From a virus, in IMG/VR virus record IMGVR_UViG_3300032050_013007, positions 1 through 64,000 of that record: a stretch of 64,000 bases of DNA; one strand, given 5' to 3'. Below the pieces are notes generated by a model. It worked only from the letters and a program-made list of their open reading frames with translations. It was not told the DNA's origin and searched no databases. The position numbers were made by a program, and so were the translations under genes. Shown piece by piece: positions 1 through 9,067 of the stretch; within the stretch, counting starts at the first letter, position 1, and every line of letters begins with the position of its first letter.

Positions 1-116
1 TCTTCGCATTCCCTATATGTCATTTCATATGCATCTTTTATATCATCAACCCATGTTTCAGTTTCAATTGACTTTAAGTATTTGTTATCTGTTGTTCTTT
101 TTAATATTTTTACCAT
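1..116 (-). CDS. Small phage protein, 3' end cut by window edge
   Basis: An open frame starts at the ATG on the minus strand at 114-116 and runs off the left edge, giving about 38 visible residues that begin MVKILKRTTDNKYLKSIETE. It is charged and shows no signal peptide or recognisable motif. It lies 12 bases downstream of the stop of the next minus-strand gene and probably belongs to the same late unit. It is too short to assign a function. Confidence 0.55.
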   Translation of the reverse strand, partial: MVKILKRTTDNKYLKSIETETWVDDIKDAYEMTYRECE

Positions 117-128
117 TTTTTTATTTTT

Positions 129-1115
129 TTAATCTGAATAAACTTCAAAAGTTAATGTTCCTGTAGAACAAAATTGATTTGCTTTGTTGGTGTTAATTGT
201 TAAGAGAACACCACTACTACCATCATCCGAATAGGAACCCAAAAATCCCGTTACTTCATTAACATTTAATTGTGTTACCAACTCTGATAAATCATTTACG
301 GTGGTACCATCCCCAATAAAATTCTCAATGTAGGTTCCGTCACATAATAAATCTACACTAACGTTGTTAAAAGGATAAATTGACCCAACAGTTCCATTTA
401 CCACAATAGGAGTTGTGTCAGTATTTTGTTTAATTTTTATTTCTACAGGAGTATAGTAAAGTAAATTACCAACAGTCTCTCCCGTGTTTAAATCCCAAAC
501 AGAAATATAAACAATATCATCTTTTGATGTGAGAGAACTAGTTTGAGCATAAAATTGAACTGATGCGGGAACTGGAACAGGGTAAGTTGTTAATTGGGTT
601 AATACAGATGTTTTATCTCTTTCAAACGTGTTATAAATAGGGCCGGTAATATCATTAAAGGCGAAGTAAATACCCTCAACAGGTCCAAAATTCATATCCC
701 ACGACAAGTCAAAACCAAAATTGTTTTCCATTACATCAACAACTAAATTACCGCTTGATACTAATTCAGAACCATTAATCCAAACCAAAGGAGTGTTACC
801 AGTGGCGACAAATACACAATTTGTTTCATTTGTGTTTCCACTTATAACTTCAGCGATATTACTAAAATCATCACCTGGTTGATAGCTTGTAATAGTATAT
901 TCTTCACCAATTATTAGATAATAATTAAAACTATCTATACTAGTACCTGTTATTTGATTTGTTTGAGTCAATAAGGCTTTGTAATTTAATATATTACCAT
1001 TTGATGTTATTGCCGAAATTGCTCCTTGATATGTTGTCCCACTGTCAACAAATGGGAATGTGCTTGTTGAGGTAGGGATACCTAAAGGTAATTCTGAGAT
1101 TTTTACGTTAGCCAT
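129..1115 (-). CDS. Virion structural protein, KISELP-type N-terminus (fibre or neck-like)
   Basis: This 328-aa protein starts MANVKISELP and continues through a Ser/Thr-rich stretch with FPFVDSGTTY. That pattern (VKISxLP, then Pxxx, then G-T) is common at the N-termini of phage tail-fibre and other virion proteins, where it is thought to mediate attachment. The rest is rich in Thr, Asn, Val and Gly with predicted beta character, as expected for a fibre or decoration protein. There is no signal peptide. A TATTTATA motif lies 14 bases upstream of the ATG, so it is probably the first gene of a late unit that continues to the left. The exact virion role is not visible from the sequence. Confidence 0.7.
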   Translation of the reverse strand: MANVKISELPLGIPTSTSTFPFVDSGTTYQGAISAITSNGNILNYKALLTQTNQITGTSIDSFNYYLIIGEEYTITSYQPGDDFSNIAEVISGNTNETNCVFVATGNTPLVWINGSELVSSGNLVVDVMENNFGFDLSWDMNFGPVEGIYFAFNDITGPIYNTFERDKTSVLTQLTTYPVPVPASVQFYAQTSSLTSKDDIVYISVWDLNTGETVGNLLYYTPVEIKIKQNTDTTPIVVNGTVGSIYPFNNVSVDLLCDGTYIENFIGDGTTVNDLSELVTQLNVNEVTGFLGSYSDDGSSGVLLTINTNKANQFCSTGTLTFEVYSD

Positions 1116-1129
1116 TTTTTAATTTTATT

Positions 1130-1137
1130 TATAAATA
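1130..1137 (-). promoter_or_regulatory. Putative late promoter motif TATTTATA
   Basis: TATTTATA reads towards the minus-strand gene that starts at 1115, with a 14-base gap. It overlaps TATAAATA, the T4 late consensus, on the same strand (the joint sequence is TATTTATAAATA). It is one of about 15 such sites in front of structural genes in this window. Confidence 0.45.
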
Positions 1138-1168
1138 TTTTTTATATAATATACGTGGGGTTTATTTA

Positions 1169-1777
1169 TTAAATACAAGGATTATTATCCGATATAATAT
1201 AATCCCCTTCTTCTGTTAAAATGTAATTACCAGTTTCATCTGTTAAGTATTCTATACAAGGGTTTGTTGGTGTTGGCGAAGGAGTATAACTTGGCGTTGG
1301 TGTTGGCGAAGGAGTATAACTTGGCGTTGGTGTTGGCGTTGGTGTTGCCTCAGGAGGAGCAATTATACAGCATTGATATTTTCCGACCCAGCATGACTCA
1401 TAATCCAAATCATCGTCAAAATTGGATTCTTTAATTGTAATATAAAGTTTTTCTCGTATGGGTAAAACTAAAGTTCCCGAGTCATTTCTAAAAAGAAATT
1501 GACCTTCATATCTTCCTGGTCGATTAGTGTCACTTTTGCTAAATCTATAATAAAGATAATATTCTGAAGGTGTATTAGGGTCATCAAATTCTTTCTCTAC
1601 GAATCCAGCAAACGCGGAATTAATTTTTAATATACCCGTAGATATATTTTGCATAGAAAAATAGATAGTCGAGGTTTCAATAAATCGCATGAAATCTTCA
1701 TACGACCCTCTACCATCTTTTACAACTTGCATTTTTAATAACGGCAAAGTCGCATTTTTCCTAATAACAAACTCCAT
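1169..1777 (-). CDS. Structural protein with Thr-Pro mucin-like linker
   Basis: The protein has 202 residues. Residues 1-140 form a compact, probably beta-rich domain that ends in a Cys pair (KYQCC). They are followed by a linker of TPTPTP and a 10-residue unit SYTPSPTPTP present twice, and then a short tail of about 35 residues with the internal pattern LTDETGNYIL / LTEEGDYIIS. The linker resembles those of 23079-23576 and 24515-32530 in this window, which suggests a shared virion context. The first 140 residues resemble small head- or baseplate-adjacent phage proteins in size only, and I do not recognise the family. A TATTTATA motif lies 15 bases upstream of the start. Confidence 0.65.
   Translation of the reverse strand: MEFVIRKNATLPLLKMQVVKDGRGSYEDFMRFIETSTIYFSMQNISTGILKINSAFAGFVEKEFDDPNTPSEYYLYYRFSKSDTNRPGRYEGQFLFRNDSGTLVLPIREKLYITIKESNFDDDLDYESCWVGKYQCCIIAPPEATPTPTPTPSYTPSPTPTPSYTPSPTPTNPCIEYLTDETGNYILTEEGDYIISDNNPCI
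1267..1326 (-). repeat. Tandem 30-bp repeat, two copies, coding
   Basis: Two adjacent and nearly identical 30-base units lie inside the Thr-Pro linker of the gene at 1169-1777. Each encodes one SYTPSPTPTP-type decapeptide. The array can expand or contract in frame. Confidence 0.8.
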
Positions 1778-1792
1778 TTGAACAGTTTGTTA

Positions 1793-1800
1793 TATAAATA
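1793..1800 (-). promoter_or_regulatory. Putative late promoter motif TATTTATA
   Basis: TATTTATA on the minus strand lies 15 bases upstream of the ATG at 1777. It is also TATAAATA on the plus strand, but the only gene in that direction is transcribed convergently, so the minus orientation is preferred. Confidence 0.4.
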
Positions 1801-1824
1801 GTTTAGGATATAAATTTATCCTAA

Positions 1825-4200
1825 TTAACTTTCTTTTCTTATACCAGACTCGTAATGTTCAAACCTATTATGTTCAGTCGGACTAGCAAGTAATAGACCA
1901 AAATTAAGATTACCCTTTTTAAGCTCTTGGAACATGTAACTCATCCAAGTTTGTTCATATGGATGAGCCCATTTAGTATCCAAAAACATTTTCTTACTAC
2001 CTTCTTTTGAAACCACTTGAGGCCAATTACAATAATAAATCTCTCCTGTCGCATAGGCTAAACCTTCATAAGATTTAATATTTTTATAGTTGACTTTTGG
2101 AGCATTAGGGTCAGTACCGATTTGAGGTAATTTAGAATAATTTGGCCAAAATTCTTCTCTTACTGATTGTGGTACATTATACCAAGACCATTGTGTTGAA
2201 TTGTCCCCAAAAAATTCACTGAAATTAAATTTCAAGTAGTCAAAATTTTCATCACTGGCAATTTTTAGTGTTTTATCATATAATGATTTGATATATCTAG
2301 TGAACCCATTTCTACATGTACTATCCTGTCCTCCATAAAAAAACATATCATCCTCAAAGAAGAAATAATAATTTAATCCCGTCTCTTCAAAATGTTCCGC
2401 AATAAATTGTCTTCCTCCACATATTCCTAAATTTTCTTTTTTAATATGTTCAAAACCATATCTTTCACAAAGTTCTTTATATCTTGGTGTGGTTGATAAG
2501 TCAGTGGAATTATCTAAAAGATATTTTGCTGGTTTATTTATAAAATCCGCATCATATAACAACATAGAATCAATTAGTGTTTCAAATTGTTTTGGACTAT
2601 TAAAACCAATCACATACAATGCTGTCTTTTTTATGTCCTTTATAGGCTCTCCATTAGGACGAGTATGTTTACTTTTAACTTCTAAGGTTTCATTCTTTAA
2701 ACCCTCAAAGAATTTCCCCATTAAACCATTATCGTCAATTTCAAAATAGTTAATTAAACTAGCGTATTTGTATAATATTATGGAAAACACGGATTCTTCG
2801 GTACCCATAAATCCATCATTTAACGTATTGATTAATGTGGAGTAATAAATTGAGTTAATTTCTGATATAGTATTTTTAGGACCACCAAAAAAACCACCTC
2901 TTGCAACTAAATCAACATTTGAATTTGCATAATCATTAATCTTTGGATATGAGAATCCGTGAATTTCACTTGTGGCTTTGTATGGAAAACATACGAATGA
3001 AAATTTATCAAAATATTTTCTTAATTTATTTTGAACTTTGTCGTGAGTAAAATAACCAGGATGTATTGTATTTGTTATACCCGCGTCAATCCAATACATT
3101 TCATCTGAATTAAACTTATCTAAAATTTTCGCATCATGTAATAAAAACATTTTAGACATAACCAAAGGATTATACAACTCTAGTTTGGCTTGAGTCGATT
3201 CAGACAACCATCCTGATTGATTTAACCAATTTGGATTTTTTCTAATTTCTTGTATTTTTTCAAATGGGACCGCAGATTTTAACCATTCGGTACCTCTTCT
3301 AATAAACTGAGTGTTTTTGTCGTCCCTTCTTTCTTTTACAAACTTTTCTAGTGATTCGTCACCATATATAATTAAATTAACATCCGCCTTTAACAATTCA
3401 GAAAATTTTGTTAAATAATGGTCATAACTTCTAGACCAACCATCAGCTAATGAATCTCTTTTTATATCCCAAAGACCAGTGACTAAAGTAACCACAGATT
3501 TAATTGATTCATCATCACTTGAATCTGCGCTTTTAACAACATCATCATCAGTTTTTACAACTAATTCGGGAGCGACTTTCATCTTACAAACCCAAACTAT
3601 TGATTGAAAAATATCATTTCTATAATCAACTAAATTATTTCTCTTACAAGGTTCTAATATATCATTTTCAGTTAGTTCACACCAATTCCAAATTTTACCA
3701 TTTATATTTTGTTCAAAATATTCTTGATTGATTGAGTAATCATGACCTAAAATAAAATCATTTTCTTTTATATAATTTGATAACAAATTGAATTCACCTT
3801 TTTTATCACCGCCATCACATAAGACAACGGTCGTACCATCTGATTGAATAAAATCTATAATATATTGGGACACAGAATCATAACTTTGGGAGAAAACATT
3901 TTCAATTCTAATGTCAATCCCATTATTTTTCATTTCTTCATACCAAGGATATTCGTTGATATCCAATGTTAGAATTTCACAATCAATGCCTAAATCTTTA
4001 CATGATTGATTTAAGAATGATGTAAACCCACCTATAGAAGTTCCAATTTCTAAAATTCTTTTTGGTCTTATTTCTTTGAGAAAATAGAAAAAAACCTCGA
4101 ACGCTTTATAGTTTTGTTGGGCACCCCAGTTACCATATGATGATACACTATCCCCACTTTCTAAATCACTTTTTTTTGTTATTTTGTCTATGTAAATCAT
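1825..4200 (-). CDS. Three-domain fusion: SAM methyltransferase-like, HtrL/YibB-like, glycosyltransferase
   Basis: The 791-aa protein appears to hold three modules. Residues about 1-205 look like a Rossmann-fold class I methyltransferase or cephalosporin-hydroxylase-like domain, with LEIGTSIGGF at 50-59, an acidic residue at D80 and VVLCDGGDKKGE near 125-136. Residues about 236-515 resemble the HtrL/YibB family of putative glycosyltransferases, with VTLVTGLWDIKRD, a segment like IYGDESLEKFV and MYWIDAGI near 370. Residues about 521-791 look like a GT-A glycosyltransferase, with LYVIGFNSPKQFETL and the acidic motif FFFEDDMFF near 620. A Ser/Asp-rich linker (about 217-234) joins modules one and two. 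It ends the minus-strand sugar cluster, 24 bases after the next gene. The product is probably cytoplasmic and acts in glycan assembly. Substrates cannot be inferred. Confidence 0.75.
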   Translation of the reverse strand: MIYIDKITKKSDLESGDSVSSYGNWGAQQNYKAFEVFFYFLKEIRPKRILEIGTSIGGFTSFLNQSCKDLGIDCEILTLDINEYPWYEEMKNNGIDIRIENVFSQSYDSVSQYIIDFIQSDGTTVVLCDGGDKKGEFNLLSNYIKENDFILGHDYSINQEYFEQNINGKIWNWCELTENDILEPCKRNNLVDYRNDIFQSIVWVCKMKVAPELVVKTDDDVVKSADSSDDESIKSVVTLVTGLWDIKRDSLADGWSRSYDHYLTKFSELLKADVNLIIYGDESLEKFVKERRDDKNTQFIRRGTEWLKSAVPFEKIQEIRKNPNWLNQSGWLSESTQAKLELYNPLVMSKMFLLHDAKILDKFNSDEMYWIDAGITNTIHPGYFTHDKVQNKLRKYFDKFSFVCFPYKATSEIHGFSYPKINDYANSNVDLVARGGFFGGPKNTISEINSIYYSTLINTLNDGFMGTEESVFSIILYKYASLINYFEIDDNGLMGKFFEGLKNETLEVKSKHTRPNGEPIKDIKKTALYVIGFNSPKQFETLIDSMLLYDADFINKPAKYLLDNSTDLSTTPRYKELCERYGFEHIKKENLGICGGRQFIAEHFEETGLNYYFFFEDDMFFYGGQDSTCRNGFTRYIKSLYDKTLKIASDENFDYLKFNFSEFFGDNSTQWSWYNVPQSVREEFWPNYSKLPQIGTDPNAPKVNYKNIKSYEGLAYATGEIYYCNWPQVVSKEGSKKMFLDTKWAHPYEQTWMSYMFQELKKGNLNFGLLLASPTEHNRFEHYESGIRKES

Positions 4201-4224
4201 AATTAGATAAAATTAATTAAATGT

Positions 4225-5172
4225 TTAAATGCTATTTTTTGAATAATTTATTAAATCATTCCACGCGGTGTAGAATGGTTTTGGTTCACCCCAAGATTCT
4301 TCCCAATCCTCAAAATGAAATTTATCATGTTCACAACAATAAAAGGATGTGAATGTGAATAATTTAACCTCACTTTTGTCCATCATGTCCAAAATAGGTT
4401 TCATAATCGACTCTTCTGTACATAATATTTTTGAATCCAATACTTTTTTAGCAAACTCCCAAAATAAATTAACATATTTTTTTAACTGTATAACATCACC
4501 ACCAATCAATGCACCAACGGGATATGGAGTTTCAAATGGTGTGTTAGTTAAACCTAACGAATAAAATGGATAACTTATTTGTGGCCCATACGAAGTTATC
4601 AACGTAATTTTACCATTAATCGCATTTGATAAATTTGTTAAGGTTTCAGTGTTAAAAAAATGTTTATAATTATAAACATCTAAATTAGCCCACCAACTAC
4701 CTAAAGCTCTGGAATCTTTGTGGTCCTCAACCTTGTTAAACACTTTAGAGTATCTCCAAGTAAAAATACCAGGATGTTGTAGTCCCACATCCAACCAAAA
4801 TAATTTATCACAACTATCTAATTCTCTTTCTATCACATCAAATTTGCCCCACATAATTTCTGCCCCCCTACCATCTAAATCTCTTTGGTATCGGTCAACA
4901 TCACTATTAACAATTTCTTGTATTTCTTTGTGATATTTTACATCAGATAATTCAAGTAATTTAATCTCTAAATTATCTAAATTATATTTTTCTTTTATAT
5001 TCTGTAGTTCGGGTAAGCTTTTGTTGTGTGTATAACAGATTATTGGTAAGTTAATATTTTGACAATATGCAATTAATGAGCCTAAATATCTTTCTTTTCT
5101 TCCTGAATTTGAACCTAAAAATGGTAGTCCGTTAGCGTCCATCCAGTAGGCTGTAACTATTTTTGTTTTCAT
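4225..5172 (-). CDS. HtrL/YibB-like putative glycosyltransferase
   Basis: The 315-aa protein begins KTKIVTAYWMD and has KLFWLDVGLQHPGIF at about 123-137. This corresponds to the WIDAGI/HPG segment in the middle domain of the neighbouring fusion (1825-4200), so the two are probably paralogous. The HtrL/YibB family occurs in lipopolysaccharide and surface-sugar loci and is regarded as glycosyltransferase-like, though the reaction is poorly characterised. There is no signal peptide or membrane segment. It is separated from the next gene (5176) by only 3 bases and is probably co-transcribed with it. The family call is from motif memory and moderately secure. Confidence 0.65.
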   Translation of the reverse strand: MKTKIVTAYWMDANGLPFLGSNSGRKERYLGSLIAYCQNINLPIICYTHNKSLPELQNIKEKYNLDNLEIKLLELSDVKYHKEIQEIVNSDVDRYQRDLDGRGAEIMWGKFDVIERELDSCDKLFWLDVGLQHPGIFTWRYSKVFNKVEDHKDSRALGSWWANLDVYNYKHFFNTETLTNLSNAINGKITLITSYGPQISYPFYSLGLTNTPFETPYPVGALIGGDVIQLKKYVNLFWEFAKKVLDSKILCTEESIMKPILDMMDKSEVKLFTFTSFYCCEHDKFHFEDWEESWGEPKPFYTAWNDLINYSKNSI

Positions 5173-5175
5173 TGT

Positions 5176-5895
5176 TTAAATAATACCTCGTTTATGTTTA
5201 TCAATGTTATATTTGTTTAATAAATTTTCTAATATATTACCATACTGACTTAAATTCCATTTACCCCCGACTAAAGCCGTTGCGGTATATGGGTATATTT
5301 TAGAATTAAAATGACCTCCAATTTTTTCAGATTTTAAATTAGTACAAAGACCTATTCCGCTTAAATTCGCAAGATATATTGAATTTTTAGGTTCATCAGT
5401 TATGTATTTAGTCTTTGAGGATTTAAACATTTCAACAAGTGAGTTTTTTTTCCATATTGTTATTTGTGTACTAAAAAAATATTCAGAATTTTTATCTAAT
5501 ATTATAAAACTATCGTTATAATTTTTTTCTTCACCTAACAAACCCGAACAAATTAATCTAATGAAATTAACATCTTTATCATTATCCAAAACATTGATAC
5601 ATTCATTTAATAAATTAAAATCAACATAATCGTATAAAATATAATCTTCTTGGGAGTAAATTAAATATTCGGTTTCAATTTTAGATAACCCTAATAACAT
5701 TTGTTCATAGTAGTTAGTTTTATCATCGTAAATTATTTGATTTACTTTTTCTTTTTTAAATGACTCATTGGTAAGTACGTAATGATTGACCCCGACAAAA
5801 AATTTTTTTATTGAATCAAAATATATGTCATGAATATCAAAACAATTAGAGTGAGTATACGTCAACAAACTAATTTTTCCAAAATTAAGACTCAT
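5176..5895 (-). CDS. Putative GT-A-like glycosyltransferase
   Basis: The 239-aa protein begins with a beta-strand-like ISLLTYTHSN. It carries TEYLIYSQEDYILYD at about 75-89, where E-D takes the place usually held by the metal-binding DxD of GT-A enzymes. Later it has VNFIRLICSG and a histidine-containing segment IGGHFNSKIYP. Similar proteins of unknown specificity lie in phage and bacterial surface-sugar clusters. Its 3' neighbour starts 3 bases away and its 5' end overlaps the next gene by 11 bases, which fits a translationally coupled operon. The glycosyltransferase call rests mainly on the acidic motif and context. Confidence 0.5.
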   Translation of the reverse strand: MSLNFGKISLLTYTHSNCFDIHDIYFDSIKKFFVGVNHYVLTNESFKKEKVNQIIYDDKTNYYEQMLLGLSKIETEYLIYSQEDYILYDYVDFNLLNECINVLDNDKDVNFIRLICSGLLGEEKNYNDSFIILDKNSEYFFSTQITIWKKNSLVEMFKSSKTKYITDEPKNSIYLANLSGIGLCTNLKSEKIGGHFNSKIYPYTATALVGGKWNLSQYGNILENLLNKYNIDKHKRGII

Positions 5896-6760
5896 GATTA
5901 AATAATTCTGAATAATCTTTTTTATGTGTATTGTTTAATACACCGTAAGTTACAAAATTTGAAAGAAACGGGCTTATGGATAATATTTTTTCTGAGTACT
6001 TTATCATAACCATTTCCGCCAAAATCTCCTGTGAATGTCTTATAAAAATATCTTCAGAGAATTTTGGTTTTGTGTATATGTCATAACATGGATATAATTC
6101 CAACTCATTATAAGTAAAATTAAACGTGATAACATTTGAATGTTTATTCTTTAGTAAATCTCTAATTAATTTTCCATTTGAGCAAACCAAAATATTTTTG
6201 TCTTTATGTTCGTTAATAAAATTTTCAAATCTACCTATTCTACCGTTAACATATTCTTCGGAATTTCCAAGACCGTCCATTGCTCTATAATGTAGTGTAA
6301 CTATATTACTAAAGTTCCCTATAAAACTATCCGCAATATTTTTTACATCTAAACTAATAATATCCATATTACATGTTGGTCTTTTTGATAACTTATTAAT
6401 CTCAGTGTGACCAAAAATATAACTTTGGTATTCATATAGTTCCGGAATAATCGAATCTACGTATATTGAATAAGAATTTTGGTCTTGTTTTAATTTATTT
6501 AATTTTAAATTTTGGATTACAGGATTACCTTCATTATCTAAAGGAATATTATAAATAACTTTATTTTTAAACCCACTAAAATCAAACAAACAATCAAGTT
6601 CTAAATGTTCGGGTAAATAATTATTTCTAGTCGTGTTTATAATTAAAAAGGTATTGTACCCAAAATTCTCAAGTTCTATTGACGATTGTAAGGCCGACAT
6701 AATAGTCGTATAAGTGTCACCTAAACCTGAAACAAAATTAATATATAAGTAAGCGTTCAT
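5885..6760 (-). CDS. Putative GT-B / fucosyltransferase-like protein
   Basis: The 291-aa protein starts MNAYLYINFVSGLGDTYTT. A G-x-G-D type glycine loop after the first strand is typical of GT-B and heptosyl- or fucosyltransferase-like folds. A later IVTLHYRAMDG at about 152-162 resembles the H-x-R motif of O- and alpha-1,6-fucosyltransferase-like enzymes, and KNILVCSNGKLIRDLL resembles a donor-domain Rossmann strand. The C-terminal part (VMIKYSEKILSISPFLSNF) is compatible with the nucleotide-sugar half. It is embedded between other sugar genes and overlaps the 3' neighbour by 11 bases. The fold call is tentative and the substrate unknown. Confidence 0.5.
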   Translation of the reverse strand: MNAYLYINFVSGLGDTYTTIMSALQSSIELENFGYNTFLIINTTRNNYLPEHLELDCLFDFSGFKNKVIYNIPLDNEGNPVIQNLKLNKLKQDQNSYSIYVDSIIPELYEYQSYIFGHTEINKLSKRPTCNMDIISLDVKNIADSFIGNFSNIVTLHYRAMDGLGNSEEYVNGRIGRFENFINEHKDKNILVCSNGKLIRDLLKNKHSNVITFNFTYNELELYPCYDIYTKPKFSEDIFIRHSQEILAEMVMIKYSEKILSISPFLSNFVTYGVLNNTHKKDYSELFNHES

Positions 6761-6763
6761 TTT

Positions 6764-7462
6764 TTAAAAATCCCCCCATTTACAAACTAATTGACTATAA
6801 GGACCACCAAACATATAATATCTTTGAAAACTTTTTGCATTTGTCCAAAAATTAATTGTTGAGCCAATATCAATATAAGTGTTATTTTTATTATTTTCCC
6901 ATAATTGATGAGATAACATATTACCAAACGGACCACAGGAAAATAAAAATAGTTTATTTTTTAAATTTTTACTTTTTATTTTTTCAATTAAATCGTAGTT
7001 TTTTTTCCAAGCCGAATCATTTACCGGATAAAACTCTTCGACTTTGAATGGTAGGTTATCTATATTTGATGTTTCATGAGCCACTAAATGTACATCCCAT
7101 TCATTAAATTCAGGTATGAAGTATTCCTTGAAAAATTTATAATTACTATTAACAAATAAATTTGCAAAAGTAATGTTCTCATTTTTTTGATTTGAAAACT
7201 CGTACATTCTATAATGTTCGTCTCCTTGGCAACAGGGGCAACTAATTCCAACATAATAATTGTCATCTTTAAAAGTAAAAGACTCAATCAATTTTTGCCT
7301 ATAAAATTCGTCCTCATTTGGCAAATATTCAAACTCACTATTATTTATTTGCCTCCCCTTAATCATCTCCCATTCCCCATCGGCGAACTTACTAAAAGAA
7401 AAAAAATCTTTATTTTTTAACTTACTATAAATTTTTTTTATTTCTTCTTCAAAATATTTCAT
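6764..7462 (-). CDS. GT-D-type (DUF1792-like) glycosyltransferase
   Basis: The 232-aa protein has FSFSKFADGEWEMI at 21-34, matching the R/K-x-G/A-D-G-E loop of the GT-D fold family (formerly DUF1792, found in streptococcal adhesin glycosylation and other sugar loci). It also has FLFSCGPFGNMLSHQLW at about 172-188, followed by YIDIGS, matching the usual 'GP...A..L...G....DIG' end of the family. A CPCC cluster at 75-78 is unusual. The family transfers glucose in the known case; the donor here is unknown. It overlaps the next gene (7449-8066) by 14 bases. I consider this one of the more secure family calls in the cluster. Confidence 0.7.
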   Translation of the reverse strand: MKYFEEEIKKIYSKLKNKDFFSFSKFADGEWEMIKGRQINNSEFEYLPNEDEFYRQKLIESFTFKDDNYYVGISCPCCQGDEHYRMYEFSNQKNENITFANLFVNSNYKFFKEYFIPEFNEWDVHLVAHETSNIDNLPFKVEEFYPVNDSAWKKNYDLIEKIKSKNLKNKLFLFSCGPFGNMLSHQLWENNKNNTYIDIGSTINFWTNAKSFQRYYMFGGPYSQLVCKWGDF

Positions 7463-8066
7463 ACTCAGGATTAAACAATTTTATAGTGTGTTTTGACGTT
7501 CCGCTGTTTTCAACAACTTCAAAAAAATTAATATTTTTCACTTCATTATAAAATGACTCATGAACATAAACATCATCCTGTCCGTGTAAATTACCGAGAA
7601 AAATATAATTTTTTGATTTTAAATAATCTCTGGTTATTTTTTTTCTATCTTCACCACCTTCCCTACCTTCATCAATTTCAAAACATATGAAATTAAATTT
7701 ATAATCATCAAATGGTATTTTATACAAACATTCAAAAGTTATTTGTGGTGGTTCCAAATCCATAGTAAGAAAATCAACAGTGCCATTGATTGATAATTTA
7801 CTTAATATATCATTATAATTTAAAGTTAAAGCGTCCGATAGAATTCGTTCAGTCTTTCTACAATCCTCCCACTTAGTACCGTCATCCTCGATATAATTTT
7901 CTAAATCAATAGAAATACCATTCCAATTAAGATTATTTTCCAATAGATACGTATTATTTATTTTTTTGGGGTATCCGCAACCTATATCTAAAAAAGTACC
8001 ATTTAATTTGTGATTAAAATACGTACTAACAATTATGTCTTGACCTATTTGTGAAAATTTTTCCAT
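7449..8066 (-). CDS. FkbM-family SAM-dependent methyltransferase
   Basis: The 205-aa protein starts with FSQIGQDIIV, typical of FkbM-type enzymes. The SAM motif I is FLDIGCGYPK at 25-34, an acidic residue (D54) ends the second strand, FLTMDLEPP lies at 99-107 and FICFEIDEG at about 129-137. FkbM-family enzymes O-methylate sugars and other small substrates, and they are frequent in glycan loci. The ATG overlaps the stop of the 2-epimerase gene by one base (8066), which indicates translational coupling. The family call is good. The methyl acceptor is unknown, but a sugar is likely given the neighbours. Confidence 0.78.
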   Translation of the reverse strand: MEKFSQIGQDIIVSTYFNHKLNGTFLDIGCGYPKKINNTYLLENNLNWNGISIDLENYIEDDGTKWEDCRKTERILSDALTLNYNDILSKLSINGTVDFLTMDLEPPQITFECLYKIPFDDYKFNFICFEIDEGREGGEDRKKITRDYLKSKNYIFLGNLHGQDDVYVHESFYNEVKNINFFEVVENSGTSKHTIKLFNPEYEIF

Positions 8067-9067
8067 TATAAATATTTTTTTATAACATTAATAATTTTAT
8101 CCGAACTATATCCGTCTCCGTATGGTGAAATATAATTTATTTTACAATTTTTTATATGGTAATTGAATTCTTTTGTCAAATCTTTTGGTGTTGGTATTAA
8201 AAAAGAACTAAAATTTAAACTCTCTTGTCTTTCAGTTGTTTTTCTACAGACCAAACATTTTTTATTTAAAAATGAACATTCTTCTTGTAATCCTCCGCTA
8301 TCAGTAATTACCAAACTCGCCTCAAGTAATAATTTAATCATTTCCGAATGTTCCATTGGCTCAACAACTATAACCTTGTTAAAAATTTTTTTATGTTTTA
8401 TAACATTAGGATTTGGGTGTATCGGTAATATAAATTCATAATTCGGATATAGATTTGCCAAATTTTCTATTTCATAGAACCACTCGTCAATTATTTCATG
8501 ATTTTCTCTTCTATGTAAAGTTATTAATATTTTTTTATTGTATACAGACTCGCTTTTTAAATTAACTAAATTATCTAATGCGGTGTTACCGACGACAAAA
8601 ACATTCTCACTTATGTTTTCTTTAATCAAATTATTTTCATTTTCTTTTGTGGGACATAAATGAATATCAGCAATTTGAGATATTAATTTTCTATTGTACT
8701 CTTCAGGATATGGATTTTTTATATCGTATGACCTAAGTCCCGCTTCCAAATGAATTACTTTTATACCCCTATGCATACAAGATAAGGAAATCCCAAGAGC
8801 TGAGGTTGTATCTCCTTGTACGATTGCCATTTTTACGTTATTGAACACCTCCTCATCAATTGACAAACATGAGTTAAGAATATTGTCTAACCTATTTTCT
8901 GTGATTTTTTTAACTGTTAGTTTAAAATCCCAGTTATTATTATTTATTAGGTTTTCATGTTGTCCTGTAAAAAGTATTCTGTAAAGTATATTTTTTTCAG
9001 ATAATTTTTTTATTATCGGCTCTATTTTAATATACTCGGGTCTAGTTCCGTATGAGAGCAAAATCAT
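8066..9067 (-). CDS. wecB: UDP-N-acetylglucosamine 2-epimerase (non-hydrolysing)
   Basis: The 333-aa protein shows the complete WecB/MnaA signature: GTRPEYIKIEP at 7-17, VQGDTTSALG at 83-92, HLEAGLRSYD at 106-115, PEEYNRKLIS at 121-130, LHRRENH at 184-190 and a C-terminal TDSGGLQEE segment. These cover the known catalytic Asp, Glu and His positions and the UDP site. It interconverts UDP-GlcNAc and UDP-ManNAc in the cytoplasm. It is somewhat shorter than the E. coli enzyme of about 376 residues. It overlaps the upstream gene by 4 bases (ATGA type). In this cluster it would supply UDP-ManNAc, or a derivative of it, to one of the transferases. This is the best-supported enzyme in the left cluster. 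Confidence 0.93.
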   Translation of the reverse strand: MILLSYGTRPEYIKIEPIIKKLSEKNILYRILFTGQHENLINNNNWDFKLTVKKITENRLDNILNSCLSIDEEVFNNVKMAIVQGDTTSALGISLSCMHRGIKVIHLEAGLRSYDIKNPYPEEYNRKLISQIADIHLCPTKENENNLIKENISENVFVVGNTALDNLVNLKSESVYNKKILITLHRRENHEIIDEWFYEIENLANLYPNYEFILPIHPNPNVIKHKKIFNKVIVVEPMEHSEMIKLLLEASLVITDSGGLQEECSFLNKKCLVCRKTTERQESLNFSSFLIPTPKDLTKEFNYHIKNCKINYISPYGDGYSSDKIINVIKKYL

